DNA of 64,000 bases from Pseudomonas entomophila. GTDB lineage: Bacteria > Pseudomonadota > Gammaproteobacteria > Pseudomonadales > Pseudomonadaceae. Positions 38,102 to 46,335 of this stretch are shown here, one piece after another; positions within the stretch are counted from its first letter, which is position 1; each line of letters starts with the position of its first letter. Location: the NCBI RefSeq assembly GCF_029193575.1, contig NZ_JARGCS010000008.1, positions 1 through 64,000 on the forward strand, read 5' to 3'. The translations under genes and the position numbers were made by a program. Under the pieces are notes generated by a model. The model did not search any database. It was not told the DNA's origin and saw nothing but the letters and a program-made list of their open reading frames with translations.

Positions 38102-40822
38102 ATGACCCCCAGCATCTCCCCCGCGCACCTGCACGACTGGCTGTTCGACGGCCAGGAAATCGCCCTGTTCGACCTGCGCGAGCACGGTCAGTACGGCGAA
38201 GCCCACCTGTTCTACGCCGTGAACCTGCCCTACAGCCGCCTGGAGCTCGACGCCCCGCGCCTGGCGCCCAACCCGGCGGTGCGTGTGGTGGTGTACGACG
38301 AAACCGGCGGCGAACTGGCGCGCCTTGGCGCGCAACGCCTGCAAGCGCTGGGCTACCGCGCCGTGCACTGGCTCGAAGGTGGCAGCCTGGGCTGGCAGGC
38401 GGCGGGCCATGAGCTGTTCGCCGGTGTGCACCTGCCGTCCAAGGCCTTTGGCGAGCTGGTCGAACACGCCTGTGACACGCCGCGCATCAGCGCCCTGGAA
38501 CTGGCCGAGTGGCAGCGCCAGGGCAAGCCGTTGGTGCTGCTCGACGGCCGTCCGCTGGACGAATTCGCCAAGATGAACATCCCCGGCGCCACCTGCTGCC
38601 CCAACGGCGAGCTGGGGTATCGCCTGGAAGACCTGGTGAGTGACCCGCGCACGCCGGTGGTGATCAACTGCGCCGGGCGCACGCGCAGCATCATCGGCGC
38701 GCAGACCTTGATCAACCTGGGCATCGACAACCCGGTGTACGCGCTGGAGAACGGCACCCAGGGCTGGTACCTGGTGGACCTGCCGCTGGAGCATGGCGGG
38801 CAGCGCGGCTACCCGGCGCACAGTGGCCAGGCACTGGAGCGCCAGCGGGCGCGGGCAGTGGCGTTGGCGCGCAAGGCCGGGGTGCAATGGGTGACGGCGG
38901 GTCAGGTGGCGGGGTGGGGCGCGGCGATGGGGCCAGAAGCGGCCCCGCACACCGCAAGCCGTACCCTGTTCCTCTGCGACGTGCGCACCCCCGAGGAATT
39001 CGCCGCCGGCAGCCTGCCCGGCGCCCAGCATTGCCCCGGCGGCCAGTTGGTCCAGGGCACCGACCTCTACCTGGGTGTCCGCAAGGCGCGCGTGGTGCTG
39101 TTCGACGACGACGGCGTGCGCGCTCCGGTGGTGGCCAGCTGGCTGCGCCAGATGGGGCACGAGGCCTATGTGCTCGAAGGCGGCCTGCGCAGCGGCCTGG
39201 CCCTGCCGCCGGTGCCCGGCGTGGCGATCACGCTCGCCGAAGCCAGCGCCGAAGAGCTCGACGGCGCGCACTTGATCGACCTGCGTCCGAGCAGCGCCTA
39301 CCGCAAACGCCACCTGCGCGGCGCGCAGTGGTCGATTCGCCCGCGCCTGGCCGAGCAGGTGCGCGGCCAGGCCCAGCGCCTGGTGTTCATCGCCGACGAC
39401 CCGCGCCTTGCGCAACTGGCGGTCAGCGAACTGCCTCCTGGGCAACGCGACGCCGCGCGGCTGTTCCCGGCGGCGCGGCTGGCCGAATGGCCACAGGTCG
39501 TCGATGACACCGCGCTGCCCGACGCCGCCTGCATTGATTTCCTGTTCTTCGTCCACGACCGCCACGCCGGCAACAAGGACGCCGCGCGCCAGTACCTGGC
39601 CTGGGAGACCGGGCTGATCGCGCAGATGAGCGCGGCGGAAACCGCCAGCTTCACCCCGCTGGTGCAGGCCGAACCGCTGGCCACGCGTCTGCTGCACGGC
39701 GGTCGTGGCCAGCCGGGGCAGGGCGCCCACGGCGTCAACCCGCCGGTCAGCCGCCTGAGCACGGTGCTGTTCGACAGTGTCGCCGAGCAGCGCGAAGCCC
39801 GTGCGCTGCGCGACCAGCAGCGGGTGCTGAGCTACGGTGCGCGCGGCAACCCCACGGCCTTCGCCCTCGAAGACCTGGTCAGCGAGCTCGAGGGCGGTTA
39901 CCGCAGCAAGCTGTTCGCCACCGGTCTGCAAGCCATCACCCAGACCTTCCTCGCCTACCTGCGCCCGGGCGATCACCTGCTGGTCAGCGACGGCGTGTAC
40001 GGCCCGGTGCGGCGCCTGGCGCGCGAGCTGCTGGTGCCGTTCGGCGTGCAGGTGGAGTACTTCGCCGCCGACGGCCAGGGCCTGGAGGCCGCGCTACGCC
40101 CGCACACGCGCATGGTCTACAGCGAAAGCCCCAGCTCGCTGCTGTACGAGCTCAACGACCTGCCGGCCATGGCCGCGCTGTGCAAGGCCCGTGGCGTGCT
40201 GCTGGCGGTCGACAACACCTGGGGCTCGGGCTACCTGTGCCAACCGCTGGCGCTGGGCGCGGACATCTCGGTGATGGCCCTGACCAAGTACCTGGGCGGC
40301 CACAGCGACGTGATGATGGGCAGTGTCTGCACCACCCGCGAGGCCTTCGCCGCCTTGTCGCGCATGAGCGACACCTGCGGTTGCACGGTCAGCCCCGACG
40401 ACGCCTGGCTGGTGCTGCGCGGCGCGCGCAGCCTGGCCAGCCGCATGGCCGTGCATGAGCGCCAGGGGTTGGAGATCGCCCAGTGGCTGCAAGGGCGCGA
40501 GGAGGTGGCGCGGGTGTTTCATCCGGCGTTGCCGACGCACCCGGGGCACGACCTGTGGCGGCGGGATTTTCGTGGCAGCAACGGCCTGCTCAGCTTCGAG
40601 CTGAAGGCTGGGGTGGCGGCAGCGGAGCGTTTCGTCGATGGCCTGCGCCTGTTCGGGATCGGCGCGTCGTGGGGCGGTTACGAGAGCCTGGCGACCTTGG
40701 CGGACGTGGGTGAGCGCCAGTTCGTGCCAGCCCTGAGCGGGGCACTGGTGCGTTTGCATGTGGGGCTGGAAGCGCTGGGCTCGTTGCAGCGCGACCTGGA
40801 CCAGGCGTTGCGCTCGCGCTGA
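38102..40822 (+). CDS. Fusion protein: four rhodanese-like domains plus cystathionine-beta-lyase-type PLP domain (906 aa)
   Basis: Residues about 1-505 contain four rhodanese-like repeats. Only repeat 2 has the active-site cysteine (C190 in INCAGRTRS). Repeats 1, 3 and 4 have VYDETGG, LFDDDGV and FIADDPR at the equivalent loop and are probably structural. Residues about 525-906 form a Cys/Met-metabolism PLP enzyme with K729 in LTKYLGGHSDVMMG and AVDNTWGSGYL before it, as in cystathionine beta-lyase. The lyase would release sulfide or a persulfide from a cysteine conjugate or cystine, and the rhodanese part could accept it. The frame is continuous with no stop. Its position after an amino-acid importer and a thiol dioxygenase supports a sulfur-catabolic role. 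Confidence 0.9.
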   Translation: MTPSISPAHLHDWLFDGQEIALFDLREHGQYGEAHLFYAVNLPYSRLELDAPRLAPNPAVRVVVYDETGGELARLGAQRLQALGYRAVHWLEGGSLGWQAAGHELFAGVHLPSKAFGELVEHACDTPRISALELAEWQRQGKPLVLLDGRPLDEFAKMNIPGATCCPNGELGYRLEDLVSDPRTPVVINCAGRTRSIIGAQTLINLGIDNPVYALENGTQGWYLVDLPLEHGGQRGYPAHSGQALERQRARAVALARKAGVQWVTAGQVAGWGAAMGPEAAPHTASRTLFLCDVRTPEEFAAGSLPGAQHCPGGQLVQGTDLYLGVRKARVVLFDDDGVRAPVVASWLRQMGHEAYVLEGGLRSGLALPPVPGVAITLAEASAEELDGAHLIDLRPSSAYRKRHLRGAQWSIRPRLAEQVRGQAQRLVFIADDPRLAQLAVSELPPGQRDAARLFPAARLAEWPQVVDDTALPDAACIDFLFFVHDRHAGNKDAARQYLAWETGLIAQMSAAETASFTPLVQAEPLATRLLHGGRGQPGQGAHGVNPPVSRLSTVLFDSVAEQREARALRDQQRVLSYGARGNPTAFALEDLVSELEGGYRSKLFATGLQAITQTFLAYLRPGDHLLVSDGVYGPVRRLARELLVPFGVQVEYFAADGQGLEAALRPHTRMVYSESPSSLLYELNDLPAMAALCKARGVLLAVDNTWGSGYLCQPLALGADISVMALTKYLGGHSDVMMGSVCTTREAFAALSRMSDTCGCTVSPDDAWLVLRGARSLASRMAVHERQGLEIAQWLQGREEVARVFHPALPTHPGHDLWRRDFRGSNGLLSFELKAGVAAAERFVDGLRLFGIGASWGGYESLATLADVGERQFVPALSGALVRLHVGLEALGSLQRDLDQALRSR

Positions 40823-40826
40823 GCCC

Positions 40827-42020
40827 TCAGCGCGTGTCCTCCTGGGCCCGCCGCTGTCGCGCCCAGGCGCAGGCCGCCGCGCACAGGCCGCCGCCGCAGA
40901 GGGCGGTGGCCATCAGCGCCACGAACATGCTGCCGGGCGCACCGTGGCCGAGCAGGTAGCCACACAACACCGGGCTCAGCGCCCCGCCCAGGGCGGCGAG
41001 GTTCTGGAAACCGTAGTAACTGCCCTTGAGCCGTTCCGGAGCGAGCGTGTCGATGAACAGGAACTCGGCCGGCAGCAGGATCATCTCGCCGAGGGTGAAG
41101 ACGAACATCGCCAGGCACCAACTGGTCAGGTTGTCGGCGTAGATGAAACCCAGCAGCCCACCGATGAACAGCACTGCGCCGACGGCCATCCAGCGCGCCA
41201 GGTTGTCGCGTTGCAGCAGGCGGCCGAACTGGAACTGCAGCACGATCACCGTCAGCGCGTTGCACGCCAGCAGCGCCGAGAGCGTGGTCATCGCCTGTTC
41301 GGGCGGGTACTTCACCAGCAGGTACTGCGACAGGTAGATGGTGAAGCGCCCGTGCACCACGGCGTTGAGCAGGCTGCCGGCGGTGAACAGCAGCAGCACG
41401 CGGTCGTTGCGCACCGCCGCCAGCACCGCGAGAAAGCGTGTCGGCGCCTGGCCGCTCGGCGACGCGCGGGTGCCCGGCGGTACGGCGATCATCAACGACA
41501 GGCTCAGCAGGGCCACCGCGCTGGAGGTCCAGAACGGCGCCAGCGGGTGCACACCGACCAGCACCACGCCGAGCATGGGGCCGGTGGCATAGCCGATGTT
41601 GGTCAGGGTGTAGCGCAGGGAGAAGGCGCGGGCGCGGTGCTCCACCGCCAGGTAGTCGCCGAGCATGGCCTTGGAGCCGATCACGAACAGCGCCGAGGCC
41701 GATTCGGTGAGCACCAGGATCAGCGCCGCCTGCACGGCGTTCTGGGCGAAGGTCAGGAGCAGGAAGCCGACGGCGGTGGAGCCCATCGCCAGACCCAGCA
41801 AGCGGCGTTTGTCGAAGCGGTCCACCACGTAGCCGCCGTACAGCCCGAGCAGCGTGCCCGACAGCGCGGCGATGCCGATCAGCAGGCCGACGTCGTGCTG
41901 GGCCAAGCCCAGCTGGGTGGTGAGGAACAGCGCCAGCAGCGGGCTGGTGAGCGAGCGGCTGATCACCAGGGTCAGCGAGCACAGCATCAGGCGGCGGATC
42001 ACGGGGGAGTAGGGGGCCAC
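40827..42020 (-). CDS. MFS transporter, MdtH-like (397 aa)
   Basis: Twelve hydrophobic segments and the family motif between helices 2 and 3 (GGYVVDRFDKRRLLGL near 61-76) mark a DHA1-type proton-coupled exporter. No ATG fits the N-terminus, so a GTG start (GTGGCCCCC) is proposed; the next Met is residue 12. It is convergent with the rhodanese/lyase fusion gene, four bases apart. The substrate is unknown; efflux of a sulfur compound or amino acid is conceivable from context only. Confidence 0.85.
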   Translation of the reverse strand: MAPYSPVIRRLMLCSLTLVISRSLTSPLLALFLTTQLGLAQHDVGLLIGIAALSGTLLGLYGGYVVDRFDKRRLLGLAMGSTAVGFLLLTFAQNAVQAALILVLTESASALFVIGSKAMLGDYLAVEHRARAFSLRYTLTNIGYATGPMLGVVLVGVHPLAPFWTSSAVALLSLSLMIAVPPGTRASPSGQAPTRFLAVLAAVRNDRVLLLFTAGSLLNAVVHGRFTIYLSQYLLVKYPPEQAMTTLSALLACNALTVIVLQFQFGRLLQRDNLARWMAVGAVLFIGGLLGFIYADNLTSWCLAMFVFTLGEMILLPAEFLFIDTLAPERLKGSYYGFQNLAALGGALSPVLCGYLLGHGAPGSMFVALMATALCGGGLCAAACAWARQRRAQEDTR

Positions 42021-42056
42021 AGTCCATTCTCGGGCGGTTGTGCGGGGAGTGGGTGT

Positions 42057-42103
42057 CTATACCGGCCTTATCGCGGGCTTGGCCCGCGATAAGGCCGGTA
42101 TAG
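42057..42103. repeat. Perfect 22-base inverted repeat (REP-derived hairpin)
   Basis: Two perfectly complementary 22-base arms (42057-42078 and 42082-42103) surround a three-base TTG loop; the core is the REP sequence CTTATCGCGGGC. It lies between two minus-strand genes and can end transcription coming from the second ABC operon. Confidence 0.85.
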
Positions 42104-42119
42104 AAAGCCCGGTAAGGGG

Positions 42120-42941
42120 CTACTGCCCGTTCACGGTGATCGTCTGCAACGCCCCTTCAGGCACGCCCCACTTGTTCAGGATCGCCAGGTAGGTGCCATC
42201 GTCGACCATCGACTGCATCGCCGCCTTGATCGCCGCCGACAGCGCCGCATCGTCCTTGGCCACGCCCAGCCCGGTCAACTGGGTGGTGATCGGCGTGCCA
42301 ACGCTCTTGAACACCCCGGGCTCGAGGTTCTGGATGTACGGCAGCGTCTCGCTGCCTTGCACCGCCGCGTCCAGGCGCCCTTGGCGCAGTTGCGCGCGGG
42401 CGTCGGCGCTGCCTTCGGAACCCAGCACCACCACCGCCGGCTTGCCGTTGGCCTCGCAATTGGCCTTGCTCCAGGTGGCGATGTCGTTCGGCCAGGTGGT
42501 GCGGCGGCTGGTGCCGACCTTCTTGCCGCACAGGTCGGTCATCGCGTTGAGCTCGCCACGGCTTTGCAGGGTGTAGAACTGCGGGCCACTGGTGAAGTAG
42601 TCGACGAAGGTCACCACTTGCTGGCGCTCGGCGGTGTCGGTCATGCCCGAGAGGATGATGTCCACGCGCTTGGTGCTCAGGGCGCTGATCATCTGCTCGA
42701 AGGCGGTCTCCTGCCAGCGGATCTTCACGCCCAGGCGCTCGGCCAGGGCGTTGCCCAGGTCGAAGTCGACGCCGGTGAGCTGGTTGGTGGCCGGGTCCTT
42801 GAAGTCCATCGGCGGGTAGTTCGGCACGATGGCCGCGACGATCTCGCCTTTGCTCTTGATCGATGCCGGAAGCTCGACGGCCGCTTGCGCGTTGAAGGCC
42901 AGGGTGGCCAATGCAGTGCACGCGATAAGGGTTTTGTTCAT
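42120..42941 (-). CDS. Periplasmic binding protein of a second polar amino-acid ABC importer (273 aa)
   Basis: Signal peptide at residues 1-20 (MNKTLIACTALATLAFNAQA), then a family 3 binding protein (VAAIVPNYPPMDFKDPATNQ, GVDFDLGNALAERLGVKIRW, FEQMISALSTKRVDIILSGM). The ligand is probably a polar or charged amino acid or a derivative of one, with the linked argininosuccinate-lyase-family enzyme as the clue. It is the last gene of a minus-strand unit: lyase, permease, ATPase, binding protein. Confidence 0.9.
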   Translation of the reverse strand: MNKTLIACTALATLAFNAQAAVELPASIKSKGEIVAAIVPNYPPMDFKDPATNQLTGVDFDLGNALAERLGVKIRWQETAFEQMISALSTKRVDIILSGMTDTAERQQVVTFVDYFTSGPQFYTLQSRGELNAMTDLCGKKVGTSRRTTWPNDIATWSKANCEANGKPAVVVLGSEGSADARAQLRQGRLDAAVQGSETLPYIQNLEPGVFKSVGTPITTQLTGLGVAKDDAALSAAIKAAMQSMVDDGTYLAILNKWGVPEGALQTITVNGQ

Positions 42942-42980
42942 GCCTTGGGTTCTCTTTATGGTTGTGGGCGGCAGTCAGGT

Positions 42981-43745
42981 TCAGGTACGAACCGCGGAGA
43001 TGAAGTTCTGGGTCCGCGGGTTCTGGGGGGCCAGGAGCACCTCTTCGGGGCTTCCTGCTTCTACGATCTGGCCGGCGTCCATGAACACCACACGGTTGGA
43101 GACTTCGCGGGCGAAGCCCAGCTCGTGGGTGACGACGACCATGGTCATGCCGCTCTTGGCCAGGTCACGCATGACCGACAGCACCTCGCCGACCAGCTCC
43201 GGGTCGAGCGCCGAGGTGGGCTCGTCGAACAGCATCAGCTTGGGGCGCATGGCCAGGGCGCGGGCGATCGCCACGCGCTGCTGCTGGCCGCCGGAGAGCT
43301 GGATCGGGTAGTGGTCGCGCTTGTCGGCCAGGCCCACCCGGGCCAGCAGTTCGAGGGCATCCTCGGTGGCTTCCTTGGGCGAGCGGCGCAGCACCTGGCA
43401 CGGGCCTTCGATGACGTTCTGCAGCACCGTCAGGTGCGGGAACAGGTTGAAGCGTTGGAACACCATGCCGGTGGCCAGGCGCTGGCGGGCGATCTGGGTC
43501 TCGTTGAGCTCGTGCAGCTTCTTGCCGGCCAGGCGGTAGCCGACCAGCTCGCCATCGACCCACAGGCCGCCGCCGTCGACCTTCTCCAGCTGGTTGATGC
43601 AGCGCAGGAAGGTGCTCTTGCCCGAGCCCGAAGGGCCGATCACGCAGAGCACTTCGCCTTGCTCGATCTCCAGGTTGATGTCGTTCAGCGCGTGGTAGTC
43701 GCCGTAGTACTTCTGCAGGCCGACGGCCTTGACGATACTTCTCAT
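42981..43745 (-). CDS. Amino-acid ABC transporter ATPase (254 aa)
   Basis: GlnQ-like ATPase with Walker [10 protein letters not shown] near 37-45, [12 protein letters not shown], signature [17 protein letters not shown], Walker [13 protein letters not shown] and switch VTHEL. Full length. It lies between the permease and binding-protein genes of the same importer, 18 bases after the permease. Confidence 0.93.
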   Translation of the reverse strand: MRSIVKAVGLQKYYGDYHALNDINLEIEQGEVLCVIGPSGSGKSTFLRCINQLEKVDGGGLWVDGELVGYRLAGKKLHELNETQIARQRLATGMVFQRFNLFPHLTVLQNVIEGPCQVLRRSPKEATEDALELLARVGLADKRDHYPIQLSGGQQQRVAIARALAMRPKLMLFDEPTSALDPELVGEVLSVMRDLAKSGMTMVVVTHELGFAREVSNRVVFMDAGQIVEAGSPEEVLLAPQNPRTQNFISAVRT

Positions 43746-43763
43746 GGGCGTGTTCTCTCTGGG

Positions 43764-44642
43764 TCAGGAGCGCTTGCCAGCGCCCTTGGCGAAGTGGCGT
43801 TCCAGGCGGCTCTGGCCGAACGACAGCAGGGTGACCACGGCCAGGTACCAGATCCCGGCGACGATCAGCAGCTCCATCACCCGCGCGTTGGCGTAGTAGA
43901 TGTTCTGCGCGTTGTGCAGCAGTTCGGAGTACTGGATGACGCTGGCCAGGCTGGTCATCTTGACCATGCCGATGAACTCGTTGCCCACCGGCGGGATGAT
44001 GATGCGCATGGCCTGGGGCAGGATGATCCGGCGCAGCGCTTGCAGGCGCGGCATGCCGATGGCCTTGGCCGCTTCGTACTGGCCGGTGTCCACCGACAGC
44101 AGGCCGGCGCGCACCACCTCGGCGGTGTAGGCGCCCTGGTTGATGCTCAGGCCCAGCAGGGCGGCGACGAAGGGGGTCATCAGGGTCACGGTGTCGATCT
44201 CGAACAGCCCCGGAATGCCGAGGGTGGGGAAGATCAGCGCCAGGTTGAACCACAGCAGCAGTTGCAGGATCAACGGCGTGCCGCGAAACAGCCAGGTGTA
44301 GGCCAGCGCCACGTATTGCAGGATCGGGTTGTGCGACATGCGCATGACCGCGGTGATCACCCCGAAGACGATCCCCAGGGCCATGGCGATCACCGACATC
44401 ACGATGGTGTTGCCCAGGCCCCAGAGGATCGCCTCGGAGGTCAGGAACTGGCCGACGAAGGCCCACTCGATCTTGCCGTTGGCGAAGGCGTTGGCCAGCC
44501 CCAGCAGGAGGATGACGATCAGCGTGGCGAAGAACATGCGCCCGTAGTAACGGCGTGGCACATGCTCGTACTGGCTGATGTCGAACTGGTTTTCCTGTTG
44601 CCTGCGCTCATCGGCCAGGCGCTTTGCGTGTACTTGACTCAT
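43764..44642 (-). CDS. Amino-acid ABC transporter permease (292 aa)
   Basis: HisM/GlnP-type permease with a long charged N-terminal extension (about 33 residues rich in Arg, Gln and Glu) before the first membrane helix FFATLIVILLLGLANAF. The coupling loop AEVVRAGLLSVDTGQYEAAKAIGMPRLQALR is near 175-205. A single permease gene implies a homodimeric channel. It starts 25 bases after the lyase gene. Confidence 0.9.
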   Translation of the reverse strand: MSQVHAKRLADERRQQENQFDISQYEHVPRRYYGRMFFATLIVILLLGLANAFANGKIEWAFVGQFLTSEAILWGLGNTIVMSVIAMALGIVFGVITAVMRMSHNPILQYVALAYTWLFRGTPLILQLLLWFNLALIFPTLGIPGLFEIDTVTLMTPFVAALLGLSINQGAYTAEVVRAGLLSVDTGQYEAAKAIGMPRLQALRRIILPQAMRIIIPPVGNEFIGMVKMTSLASVIQYSELLHNAQNIYYANARVMELLIVAGIWYLAVVTLLSFGQSRLERHFAKGAGKRS

Positions 44643-44667
44643 GGGGTTGCTCCGCTAGGTGCCGGGT

Positions 44668-46095
44668 TCAGGCGCGTGGACCGCTGTAGTCGGTGGCCCA
44701 GGCGTGTTGCGCCTCCAGGGCCAGCTTCAGGCGCACGATCTGCTCGCGCACGCGTTGCGGCGCGGTGCCACCGTGGCCGCTGCGCGCGGCGATGGCCGCC
44801 TCCAGGGTGAGGGTCTCGCGCACCTCGGGGCTCAGGCGCGGGTCGATGTCGGCGAGCATCGCCGGGCTGGCCTGCCACAGTTCGATGTCTTGCGCCTCGC
44901 AGGCGCGCACCAGGGCGCCGGTGATCTCGTGGGCCTCCTTGAACGGCACGCCGCGCATGGCCAGCCAGTCGGCCACCTCGGTGGCCAGGGTGAAGCCCAG
45001 TGGTGCCTGGCGGCGCAGCTCCTCGACGCGCACGCGCATGCTGCGGACCATGCCGGCCATGGCCGGCAGCACCAGGTTGAGGGTGTCGAGGGTGTCGAAG
45101 ACTTCGCTCTTGTCCTCGGCCAGGTCGCGGTTGTACGACAGCGGCAAGGCCTTGAGGGTGGCCAGCAGGCCGGTGAGGTTGCCGATCAGGCGACCGGCCT
45201 TGCCACGGGTGAGCTCGGCGATGTCGGGGTTCTTCTTCTGCGGCATGATCGAGCTGCCGGTGGCGTAGGCGTCGTCCAGCTCGACCCAGCGGAACTGGCG
45301 CGAGGACCACAGGCAGAACTCTTCGGACAAGCGTGACAGGTGGATGCCGAGCATGCTGGCGACGAACAGGAACTCAGCCACATGGTCGCGGCTGGCGACG
45401 GCGTCGATGGAGTTTTCGCACGCTGCGCCGTAGCCCATTTCCAGCGCCGATTGCTGCGGCTGGCGGGCGATGGCCGAGCCTGCCATGGCGGCGGCGCCGA
45501 GCGGCGACAGGGCGCTGCGCGCGTCCCAGTCGACCAGGCGCTGGACATCGCGCAACATGGCCTGGGCGTGGGCCAGCAACTGGTGGGCGAAGCTGATCGG
45601 CTGGGCCTGCTGCAGGTGGGTGAAGCCCGGGCACAGGGTGTCGACGTGCTGCTCGGCCTGGGTCACCAGGGCGTCTTGCAGGGCCAGCACCTGTTCGGCC
45701 AGCTTGCGGGCATGGTCACGCAGGAACAGGCGCAGGTCGTTGGCGGCCTGGTCGTTGCGCGAACGCCCGGCGCGCAGCTTGCCGCCGAGGGGGCCGAGGC
45801 GTTCGGTGAGCAGGCGTTCGAGGAAGGTGTGCACGTCTTCGTCGTCCTGGCTCGGGGTCAGGCGGCCGGCGCGGAAATCGACATCCAACTGGTCGAGGGC
45901 GGCGAGCATGCGCTCGGCCTCGCTGGTTTCCAGCAGCCCGGCGCGCAGCAGTTCCCGGGCATGGGCGCGGGAACCGGCGAGGTCGTAGGGGGCCATCTGG
46001 AAATAGCGTTCCGGTGAGCGCGACAGGGCGGCCAGGGCGGCACTGGGGCCGGAGGCGAAACGCGCGCCCCACAGGCGGTCGGTCGGTTGGGTCAT
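44668..46095 (-). CDS. Argininosuccinate-lyase-family enzyme (475 aa)
   Basis: Aspartase/fumarase superfamily, ArgH branch: N-terminal LWGARFASGPSA, then SRNDQAANDLRLFLRD near 113-128, the catalytic-His segment GFTHLQQAQPISFAHQ near 156, and the signature loop GSSIMPQKKNP near 279-289. Such enzymes eliminate fumarate by breaking a C-N bond. It is the first gene of an amino-acid importer operon rather than an arginine-synthesis locus, so it is probably a paralogue. Possible substrates are imported argininosuccinate, a related N-succinyl compound, or an aminopolycarboxylate, since EDDS lyase belongs to the same family. I leave the symbol blank because housekeeping argH is expected elsewhere. 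Confidence 0.88.
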   Translation of the reverse strand: MTQPTDRLWGARFASGPSAALAALSRSPERYFQMAPYDLAGSRAHARELLRAGLLETSEAERMLAALDQLDVDFRAGRLTPSQDDEDVHTFLERLLTERLGPLGGKLRAGRSRNDQAANDLRLFLRDHARKLAEQVLALQDALVTQAEQHVDTLCPGFTHLQQAQPISFAHQLLAHAQAMLRDVQRLVDWDARSALSPLGAAAMAGSAIARQPQQSALEMGYGAACENSIDAVASRDHVAEFLFVASMLGIHLSRLSEEFCLWSSRQFRWVELDDAYATGSSIMPQKKNPDIAELTRGKAGRLIGNLTGLLATLKALPLSYNRDLAEDKSEVFDTLDTLNLVLPAMAGMVRSMRVRVEELRRQAPLGFTLATEVADWLAMRGVPFKEAHEITGALVRACEAQDIELWQASPAMLADIDPRLSPEVRETLTLEAAIAARSGHGGTAPQRVREQIVRLKLALEAQHAWATDYSGPRA

Positions 46096-46187
46096 TGTCG
46101 TGGTTCCTCGAATAACGGGTATTCAGCCGCTCAGGGCAAGGCGTGGTGGGCGAAGGGGCTTCGCTAATCGCTTTGGCAGGAGAAAAT

Positions 46188-46280
46188 ATGAATAAAATCA
46201 GGTATTTGTCGCTGATTGGGAGACTTCGCGGTGTCTTGCAAAGTGCCGTTGCATATGCACATGATGAAAAGGCCGGCTGA
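46188..46280 (+). CDS. Possible 30-residue small ORF or leader peptide
   Basis: An AGGAG site five bases before the ATG opens a 30-codon frame (MNKIRYLSLIGRL..., ending AHDEKAG) that stops 55 bases before the LysR gene. The N-terminus is basic and hydrophobic. Its base composition is more AT-rich than its neighbours. It could be a leader peptide, a small membrane-active peptide, or chance. No homologue is known to me. Confidence 0.35.
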   Translation: MNKIRYLSLIGRLRGVLQSAVAYAHDEKAG

Positions 46281-46335
46281 TTTCTTGTTGTGGGCTCCAG
46301 CCTGTCGAACGCCGAGTGCGAGGTAAATACTTACA

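Noticed and set aside
44668..46095. Calling the lyase housekeeping argH
   Set aside because: The family match is firm, but its place at the head of an importer operon under a LysR regulator argues for a paralogue, so no symbol was given.
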